Shown here piece by piece: positions 6,889 to 11,695 of a stretch of DNA of 11,695 nucleotides (positions are counted from its first letter, which is position 1; each line of letters opens with the position of its first letter). The notes below the pieces were generated by a model. It was not told the DNA's origin. It was given only the letters and a program-made list of their open reading frames with translations, and did not search any database. This DNA comes from Bdellovibrionales bacterium (GTDB lineage Bacteria > Bdellovibrionota > Bacteriovoracia > Bacteriovoracales > Bacteriovoracaceae): the NCBI GenBank assembly GCA_023250775.1, contig JAHFAA010000078.1, forward strand, positions 1 through 11,695. Reading direction: 5' to 3'. Made by a program: the position numbers and the translations under genes.

Positions 6889-9000
6889 ATGCCTAAAATT
6901 GAAGTCATTTTCTTTTCTGGGTGCCCCAATGCCTTAAAAGTGATGGGGCCACTCACGCAGGCGCAAATTCCCTTTGAAAAAGTAAATCAAAGTGAACTTC
7001 CCCTCGATCATCCTCTGCAAAAGTACTCTTCACCCTCAATTTTAGTTGACGGTAAACTCTTTTGGGGCAATATAACCGAGGGGCACGGCCCTAGCTGTAC
7101 ATATAAGAAACTATTCGATATTAATGCTTTGCAAGAGGCAATATCCACTGGAGATCGGAAGCGTATGCAGGACGAACAGAAAACTGACCACAGCAGTAAG
7201 CTCTACCAAGTTCGACACGGACTCGCCCACATTCTCGCCCAGGCAGTGCTGGAATTACGTCCCGGCTCGAAGCTGGGTTTCGGCCCACCAATCGACGATG
7301 GTTTTTATTACGATTTTATCCTGAGTTCCCCGCTGACCGAGGAAGACTTTAAAGAAATTGAAAAGAAGATGAAGTACATCATCAAACTTCGCCAACCTTT
7401 TGTGCGCGAAGATTTACCCAAAGATGAGGCCTTAAAGCGCATCGACGAAATGGGTGAACCGTATAAACGGGAATATGCCGAAGAGCTGATTTCCAAGCAC
7501 GGCCTGAACTCTCTCAGTTTTTATAAAAATGGAAAATTTTTAGATATGTGTGAAGGCCCGCACTTAAAACACACAGGAGAAATTGATCCTGGCTGTTTTA
7601 AAATTCGCAGTCTGGCCGGGGCCTACTGGCGTGGTGATTCTCGCAATGCCATGATGACTCGCCTTTATGCTTGGGCCTATGAAACAAAAGAAGAACTGGA
7701 TAAGCACGTTAAGGCCTGGGAAGAAGCACAGGCGCGCGATCATAAAAAACTTGGCAAAGAATTAGAGTTCTTTGTCATCGACGAAGAAATCGGCAAGGGT
7801 CTCCCCCTGTGGTTGCCCCACGGCACCGTCATTCGCGATGAAATTGAAAAGCTCATGCGCGAATTCGAATTCCAAGATGACTACCAACGGGTCGTCACTC
7901 CCTGTCTCGCCAAGACTGGTCTCTATCACAAAACCGGCCACCTCCCTTATTACAAGGAAAGCATGTTCCCCTTTATGGAAGTCCATGAATCCGTGGAACA
8001 GACCGAGGGCGGGCCGGCAAAAGATAAAGTGAAAGAGACTTACGTTCTTCGCCCTATGAACTGCCCTCATCATCACAGAATTTTTGCTTCCAAGCTGCGC
8101 TCCTACCGCGAGCTGCCTTTGCGCCTGGCCGAATATGGCAATGTCTTTCGCTTTGAGGATTCAGGTTCTGTTTCAGGCCTTCTGCGCGTGCGTGGCATGT
8201 GTATGAACGATGCCCACATCTACTGCACCGAAGATCAAATCGAAGAGGAATTTCTCAAAGTCATGCGCATGCACGCTCACCTCTATGATCTGCTTGGCCT
8301 GAAAAATTATTATATGCGCCACTCCACCTGGGACCCGGAAGATCCCAAGGGCCGGGAAAAATTTGTCAACGATCCCGCCGCCTGGGAATACACCCAAGAT
8401 CGCGTTCGTCGTGCCATGGATAAATCCGGCCTGCCCTACAAAGAAGTCAAAGGCGAGGCCGCCTTCTATGGCCCGAAGGTCGACTTTCAAATGAGTACCG
8501 TAACTGGCCGGGAAGAAACTATTTCCACCAACCAGCTGGATTTTGCCGTGCCGGCACGTTTGGGTCTGGAATATATTGGGCCTGATAATCAGCCCCATCG
8601 TCCCTACGTCATCCATCGTGCACCGGCCGGAACTCACGAGCGCTTCGTGGCCTTTTTGATCGAACATTTTGGCGGTGCTTTTCCCACATGGTTGGCACCG
8701 GTTCAGGCCAAGGTCATTCCCATTTCGGAACAATTTCTTCCCTACGCCACCCAATTAGTGACCGAAATGCGCAAGCGTTTTATTCGCGCCGAAGTGGATG
8801 ATACCAACGACTCTATTAATAAAAAAATTCGCACCAATACCAAGAAGAAAATTCCCAATCTCCTGATCGTGGGAGAACGGGAAAGCGAGTCGCAAGAAGT
8901 CACTCTCCGTCGTTACGGCGTTGAGGCCCAGGAGACCATGAAAAAGGACGCCTTCCTTAGCTGGATCGAAGAAAAAATTAAAACTCGCGCGCTCAATTAG
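6889..9000 (+). CDS. thrS: Threonyl-tRNA synthetase with N-terminal thioredoxin-like GCPN domain and no TGS domain
   Basis: Threonine--tRNA ligase (class II), 703 residues from the ATG at 6889. Residues 1-~85 are a thioredoxin-fold-like domain: strand KIEVIFFSGCPN with Cys12, then SSPSILVDGKLFWG, then GPSCTYK with Cys70. Small stand-alone proteins of this GCPN type occur in metal and mercury contexts. A short linker (~86-95) leads straight to the ThrRS editing domain with HxxxH (H110/H114, RHGLAH) and CEGPH (C221/H225). The usual ~60-residue TGS domain is absent. The catalytic core has motif 2 (VFRFEDSG, R421), motif 3 (GTHERF, R585) and all three zinc ligands: C392 (MNCPHH), H443 (MNDAH), H576 (VIHRA). 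The anticodon-binding domain spans ~601-703. I prefer 6889 over TTG 6793 or ATG 6838 because it begins exactly at the first beta strand. An internal in-frame ATG at 7165 could give a free synthetase. No infC, rpmI or rplT follows, so this may be a secondary ThrRS. Confidence 0.9.
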   Translation: MPKIEVIFFSGCPNALKVMGPLTQAQIPFEKVNQSELPLDHPLQKYSSPSILVDGKLFWGNITEGHGPSCTYKKLFDINALQEAISTGDRKRMQDEQKTDHSSKLYQVRHGLAHILAQAVLELRPGSKLGFGPPIDDGFYYDFILSSPLTEEDFKEIEKKMKYIIKLRQPFVREDLPKDEALKRIDEMGEPYKREYAEELISKHGLNSLSFYKNGKFLDMCEGPHLKHTGEIDPGCFKIRSLAGAYWRGDSRNAMMTRLYAWAYETKEELDKHVKAWEEAQARDHKKLGKELEFFVIDEEIGKGLPLWLPHGTVIRDEIEKLMREFEFQDDYQRVVTPCLAKTGLYHKTGHLPYYKESMFPFMEVHESVEQTEGGPAKDKVKETYVLRPMNCPHHHRIFASKLRSYRELPLRLAEYGNVFRFEDSGSVSGLLRVRGMCMNDAHIYCTEDQIEEEFLKVMRMHAHLYDLLGLKNYYMRHSTWDPEDPKGREKFVNDPAAWEYTQDRVRRAMDKSGLPYKEVKGEAAFYGPKVDFQMSTVTGREETISTNQLDFAVPARLGLEYIGPDNQPHRPYVIHRAPAGTHERFVAFLIEHFGGAFPTWLAPVQAKVIPISEQFLPYATQLVTEMRKRFIRAEVDDTNDSINKKIRTNTKKKIPNLLIVGERESESQEVTLRRYGVEAQETMKKDAFLSWIEEKIKTRALN

Positions 9001-9008
9001 GAGAAAGT

Positions 9009-9431
9009 ATGTTGGCCGAAAGAGTGATTCCGAAAACTAGTCTCTGGGACAAAATTGGATTAGCGGCGGCAAGTATTTGTGCCATTCACTGCCTGCTCTT
9101 ACCTGTAGTTTTAGTCGCCCTCCCTTGGTTGGAGGGACTTTTTCCCCACGCCTGGTTCCACGCTCTCATTCTTGGCGTAACAATCCCCATGGCCCTCATG
9201 GCCTTCTATCATGGTTACAAGCAGCACCGAACCTGGGCCCCTGTCATTTGGGCCACGGGTGGAATCATCGGGCTCGTGACAGGAATCCTCATGCACGAAA
9301 ACTATGTGATGGAACGTGTCTTTTCTCTGATTGGGAGCTTCCTGCTGTTGGTTGGGCATGCCAAAAATATTCGCCGCTGCCACTGCCATCACGACCACGA
9401 GGCAGGGCATTTTTGCCGGGATGAGCATTAA
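9009..9431 (+). CDS. MerC-family inner-membrane protein with Cys/His-rich tail
   Basis: The start follows the ThrRS stop by 8 bp, and the ribosome site (GGAG, 9000-9003) overlaps that stop codon, so the two are co-transcribed and probably coupled. The 140-residue product matches the MerC domain pattern: WDKIGLAAASICAIHC near the N terminus with C24-x-x-H27-C28 in the first membrane helix, then about four hydrophobic segments (~14-38, 48-70, 76-95, 102-118). The cytosolic-looking tail is a cluster of metal-binding residues (RRCHCHHDHEAGH followed by Cys136 and His140). MerC proteins are known as mercuric-ion transporters. MerC-domain homologues outside mer operons are often found near zinc-regulation genes, so the cargo here could be zinc or another soft metal. 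No merA, merP, merT or merR is present, which argues against a classical mercury operon. Confidence 0.85.
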   Translation: MLAERVIPKTSLWDKIGLAAASICAIHCLLLPVVLVALPWLEGLFPHAWFHALILGVTIPMALMAFYHGYKQHRTWAPVIWATGGIIGLVTGILMHENYVMERVFSLIGSFLLLVGHAKNIRRCHCHHDHEAGHFCRDEH

Positions 9432-9471
9432 AAGTCATAATATTACACCTGCTTTTTAGCTTATCATGCTG

Positions 9472-9525
9472 ATTTTATAGGATTTTTATAAAATTCTTAC
9501 AACATTCCCGTGCATGTTTTTTAAT
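9472..9525 (+). promoter_or_regulatory. AT-rich inverted repeats and candidate promoter ahead of the DksA-like gene
   Basis: The 149-bp gap between the MerC and DksA-like genes (9432-9580) is the largest in the window. It holds a near-perfect 16-bp palindrome at 9481-9496 (GATTTTTATAAAATTC, one mismatched pair around a perfect TTTTATAAAA). There is also a related arm ATTTTATA at 9472-9479 that can pair with TATAAAAT at 9487-9494. Just downstream, CTTACA (9496-9501) and TTTAAT (9520-9525) with an 18-bp spacer could be -35 and -10 elements; TTGATG/TTTGAT at 9525/9549 is an alternative. The palindrome beside the -35 would suit a repressor operator. No T-tract follows, so it is not a terminator. 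Confidence 0.3.
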
Positions 9526-9580
9526 TGATGTTAAAATAATCCCTGTGTTTTGATGTGGGACGTAATCAAGGAGATGAGTT

Positions 9581-9982
9581 ATGTCTCTGATGCAGAAGTA
9601 CTTTGATAATGAGTTTATTGGACAACAAAAGAGCAAGCTTCTTGAATTGCGTCGTGAGGTGATGAATAAGATTCACGCTTCTGACAAAGAAGACATTGCC
9701 GTCCCGCCAGAAGAGATGATCGAAGAAGGAGATATCGCCCAAACCTTTCTCAATCAAGAACTCTCTTTTGAGCTGCGTGAGCGTGAACTGCGACGCCTAC
9801 GCGAAATCGATGCGGCCTTGGCCAAAATCGAAGATGGCACCTACGGCATCTGCGAGGAGACTGAGGAACCCATCGGCAAGAAGCGTTTGGAAAAAATGCC
9901 TTGGACCCGTCTCTCTATTCAAGCAGCAGAACAAGAAGAGCGCGAGGGCCGTCAGTACATTGGAACTCAAAAAGTCGGCTAG
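9581..9982 (+). CDS. DksA/TraR-family transcription factor lacking the four-cysteine zinc site
   Basis: The start is set by AAGGAG at 9568-9573, 7 nt before the ATG. The 133-residue protein has the DksA plan: an N-terminal helix, a coiled coil (~10-85) and a C-terminal globular end. The motif ELSFELRERELRRLREID matches the second coiled-coil helix of DksA. The coiled-coil tip carries E48-x-x-D51-x-A53, close to the D-x-x-D-x-A tip DksA uses to act on RNA polymerase. The zinc-finger region YGICEETEEPIGKKRLE keeps only the first Cys: the pattern is C91-x2-T94-x17-S112-x2-A115 instead of four cysteines. This is very close to the CxxT-x17-CxxA arrangement recalled for the zinc-independent DksA2 of Pseudomonas aeruginosa, so the protein probably folds without zinc and modulates transcription initiation with ppGpp under zinc limitation. 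That role is inference from the family. Confidence 0.88.
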   Translation: MSLMQKYFDNEFIGQQKSKLLELRREVMNKIHASDKEDIAVPPEEMIEEGDIAQTFLNQELSFELRERELRRLREIDAALAKIEDGTYGICEETEEPIGKKRLEKMPWTRLSIQAAEQEEREGRQYIGTQKVG

Positions 9983-9988
9983 GTCTTT

Positions 9989-10018
9989 TTGCTAGTTGCC
10001 CTTCTCTTTTATTACGAT
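9989..10018 (+). promoter_or_regulatory. Weak candidate promoter for the PBP4-amidase operon
   Basis: TTGCTA (9989-9994) and TACGAT (10013-10018) are separated by 18 bp and lie just ahead of the ATG at 10029; each has two mismatches to the sigma-70 consensus. GATAAA or TAAAAT a few bases later are alternative -10 readings. The short distance to the ATG would leave almost no leader. Co-transcription from the DksA-like gene 46 bp upstream is equally possible. Confidence 0.2.
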
Positions 10019-10028
10019 AAAATTGCCC

Positions 10029-11483
10029 ATGGTAATTAATAAGATTGAACGATCGTTAAGCACAATCATCCTCTTTACTTGCATGGTCGTGCCCCATTTT
10101 TGCTTGGCCGAAACTTCTCCCGTCGAAAAAATTATCAAACGCTCCGGTCTCTTAGGCGCCACTGATGGCAACTCCTTTGGAATGGCATTGGTGGATCTTG
10201 AAACGAAACAAACCAAAGAAGAATACCAAGGCCAGACGCCGCTCCCTTGGGCCTCAGTTTGCAAAATGCTCTCCCTTTATTACTCCCTTTCCATCTTGGG
10301 CCCAAAAAGCACTTTTCAAACGGAGCTGCTCACCACCAGTGAGGGCGATCTGATTTTAAAAGGTGGCGGCGACCCTTCACTCAATACTGACGGTCTGATC
10401 AATATGGCCTTCACGCTTAAATCGAAAGGCATCAGCAAAATTACCGGGCATTTTTTTTATGACGAAAGTGGCTTCACCAATCAAACTGAAATTTCCCATT
10501 TTGGCCAAGGTGATGATGACTACGATCAAAGCCTGGGCGCCCTCAATGTCTACTTCAATCGCCTGCAATTGATTCGTACAAGTGAAGGTGGTTTCAGACC
10601 TATTCCTCCTCTACCCAATTTTCGGATGAATCTCGATGCTGAAAATCTCTTTCCTCCCGGACAGCGTTTTAAATTTTTAGACAACAATGACAAGCTGGAA
10701 GACTGGCTCTACTCAAACCGTAAAAGCTACAGTCACCCGATCGAAATCCCGGTGAAAAATCCCAACCGTGCCACCGCCGAAGTTTTTGCCGATCTCTTAC
10801 GCGCGATGGGAATTCAAGTTCCTGCCCCAGAACTCCTGCCCGCGCCTAAATCAGGAAAAAGTTTGGTGATCCACAACTCCATTCCAACCTTTGAACTGGC
10901 CAGATCGGCGATCGAATATTCCAATAATCTCTTCACCGAAGCCATGATGGTCAAGGCCGCCCGTCAGGCCACCGAAAGGCCACTCAATATAACTGAATCG
11001 GCCGATGCCATGCTGACCTGGCTTAAGGCCAATGCCAAAAATGTTCCCTGGGGTGATATCAAAATGATCAATGCCTCAGGCCTCACCGCCGACAATCGTT
11101 TCGGGGCCCGTACTTTGGCCGAGTGGCTGGCCAATGTGTACCTGACACAACTTGATAAAGGATCGGAAGGGCCACATTACTACTGGGCCCTCATGCCTAT
11201 GGCGGGAGAAAATAGTGGAATGCGCGAACGTTGGAATCATCCCAAACTGGTCCACCGCCTCTGGGCCAAAACTGGCACTTTAGATTTTGTTCAGGCCATC
11301 GCGGGGATCTTCGTAGCACGATCAGGCAAGCTCTACTCATTTTCACTCACGGCCAGTAATCTTGTTGAGAGAGCGAGACTCGACAAGGGAGAATCGATTC
11401 CCCAAGGGAAGGTTGAGAAATTTCGCAAAAAGGCCAAGCAACTTTTTATGGATGTAGTCCAAGATTGGTATGAACGTTATTAA
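10029..11483 (+). CDS. dacB: D-alanyl-D-alanine carboxypeptidase/endopeptidase, PBP4 type (peptidase S13)
   Basis: From the ATG at 10029 the product is 484 residues, close to E. coli PBP4 (477). A TTG at 9996 would add 11 residues ahead of the signal peptide and has no ribosome site, so it is rejected. The N terminus is a signal peptide (MVINKIERSLSTIILFTCMVVPHFCLA). All three penicillin-binding motifs are present in the right order and spacing: SVCK (S76-x-x-K79), SNN (S298-N-N300) and KTG (414-416), with the family signature ASGLTADNRFGART after SxN. The ~220 residues between the first two motifs match the inserted domains of this family. It should trim or cleave peptidoglycan peptides in the periplasm. 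The 3' end overlaps the amidase gene by 14 bp, so the two form a cell-wall remodelling operon. No clear Shine-Dalgarno site precedes the ATG. Confidence 0.9.
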   Translation: MVINKIERSLSTIILFTCMVVPHFCLAETSPVEKIIKRSGLLGATDGNSFGMALVDLETKQTKEEYQGQTPLPWASVCKMLSLYYSLSILGPKSTFQTELLTTSEGDLILKGGGDPSLNTDGLINMAFTLKSKGISKITGHFFYDESGFTNQTEISHFGQGDDDYDQSLGALNVYFNRLQLIRTSEGGFRPIPPLPNFRMNLDAENLFPPGQRFKFLDNNDKLEDWLYSNRKSYSHPIEIPVKNPNRATAEVFADLLRAMGIQVPAPELLPAPKSGKSLVIHNSIPTFELARSAIEYSNNLFTEAMMVKAARQATERPLNITESADAMLTWLKANAKNVPWGDIKMINASGLTADNRFGARTLAEWLANVYLTQLDKGSEGPHYYWALMPMAGENSGMRERWNHPKLVHRLWAKTGTLDFVQAIAGIFVARSGKLYSFSLTASNLVERARLDKGESIPQGKVEKFRKKAKQLFMDVVQDWYERY

Positions 11484-11695
11484 AAAATTAAAGTTTTTTA
11501 CATTGCTTTGCTTTTTGCTTGTCCCTTTGAATCTATGGGCACGCAAACCTGTTATTCTTATTGACCCAGGCCATGGCGGTGACGACTGTGGCGCGAAATC
11601 TTATATTCAGGCCAAGCAGCGTGTCGTCTGTGAAAAAGAACTGGCGCTGGAACTAGCGCTGAGAATTAATCGAATCTTGAAGACGCGCTTTCAAT
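11470..11695 (+). CDS. N-acetylmuramoyl-L-alanine amidase, Amidase_3 type (partial, 3' end outside window)
   Basis: The first 75 codons are visible and the gene continues past the window edge. It starts inside the end of the PBP4 gene (14-bp overlap in a different frame) and has no strong ribosome site of its own, so translational coupling is likely. Residues 1-24 form a signal peptide (MNVIKKLKFFTLLCFLLVPL...WA). The catalytic domain starts at once: VILIDPGHGGDDCGA with zinc ligand H35, then VCEKELALELALRIN with the second zinc ligand E55, the usual spacing of the AmiA/B/C family. Such enzymes cut the bond between MurNAc and the stem peptide in the periplasm and require zinc. The third ligand and C-terminal catalytic Glu lie outside the window. 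With PBP4 it forms a peptidoglycan-degrading pair. Confidence 0.9.
   Translation, partial: MNVIKKLKFFTLLCFLLVPLNLWARKPVILIDPGHGGDDCGAKSYIQAKQRVVCEKELALELALRINRILKTRFQ

Noticed and set aside
8161..8235. MNDAH in place of the TQDDAH of E. coli ThrRS near motif 2, and CPHH for CPGH
   Set aside because: Both occur, as recalled, in other bacterial ThrRS subtypes, and the zinc ligands and the key Asp are kept, so this is subtype variation rather than a defect.
8173..8754. A 193-codon open frame on the minus strand inside the ThrRS gene
   Set aside because: It lies wholly opposite the conserved ThrRS catalytic core; its length is explained by codon bias in the real gene, and it has no recognisable family or ribosome site.
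9009..9431. A classical mercury-resistance operon
   Set aside because: Only a MerC-like gene is present; no mercuric reductase, MerP, MerT or MerR is in the window, and the neighbours are ThrRS and DksA-like genes.
9977..10010. Hairpin GGCTAG/CTAGTT around a T-rich loop as a terminator of the DksA-like gene
   Set aside because: The stem is short and needs two G-T pairs, and it is not followed by a clean T-tract.
1..11695. tRNA, rRNA, CRISPR arrays, insertion sequences, phage genes or attachment sites
   Set aside because: I saw no repeated spacer pattern, transposase motif, terminal inverted repeats or RNA-gene landmarks; coding genes fill almost all of the window.

Overview
The window (11,695 bp, mid GC) is a densely packed chromosomal stretch from a Gram-negative bacterium. 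There are no RNA genes, CRISPR arrays, insertion sequences or phage genes, and no gene-free gap longer than about 150 bp. The many exported proteins of unrecognised family, the weak or absent Shine-Dalgarno sites on some genes, and the peptidoglycan-remodelling pair suggest a Bdellovibrionota or other delta-proteobacterial lineage. That placement is inference; the sequence carries no rRNA marker.

Layout. (1) 1-1322 (+): the 3' part of a helical-repeat (TPR-like) protein with a possible C-terminal winged helix. (2) 1390-4128 (+): three tightly spaced genes, each with a signal peptide and none of a recognised family. (3) 6790-4125 (-): two more exported proteins with overlapping genes, converging on group 2. 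The larger one looks like a clan-A glycoside-hydrolase TIM barrel. (4) 6889-9982 (+): a threonyl-tRNA synthetase that lacks the usual TGS domain and instead carries an in-frame thioredoxin-like GCPN domain at its N terminus, then a MerC-family membrane protein 8 bp downstream, then a DksA/TraR-like protein missing three of the four zinc cysteines. (5) 10029-11695 (+): a PBP4-type D-Ala-D-Ala carboxypeptidase overlapping the start of a zinc-dependent N-acetylmuramoyl-L-alanine amidase that runs off the window.

The most interesting region is group 4. ThrRS paralogues, cysteine-poor DksA paralogues and MerC-domain proteins are each known from zinc- or metal-stress (Zur-linked) gene sets in other bacteria. 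Finding them side by side, with a cysteine-bearing thioredoxin-like domain fused to the synthetase, suggests a module that keeps tRNA charging and transcriptional control working when zinc is scarce or thiophilic metals are present. The fusion and the gene order are read directly from the sequence; the metal-stress role is inferred. Groups 4 and 5 could be linked, because the amidase is also a zinc enzyme, but the sequence does not prove it.
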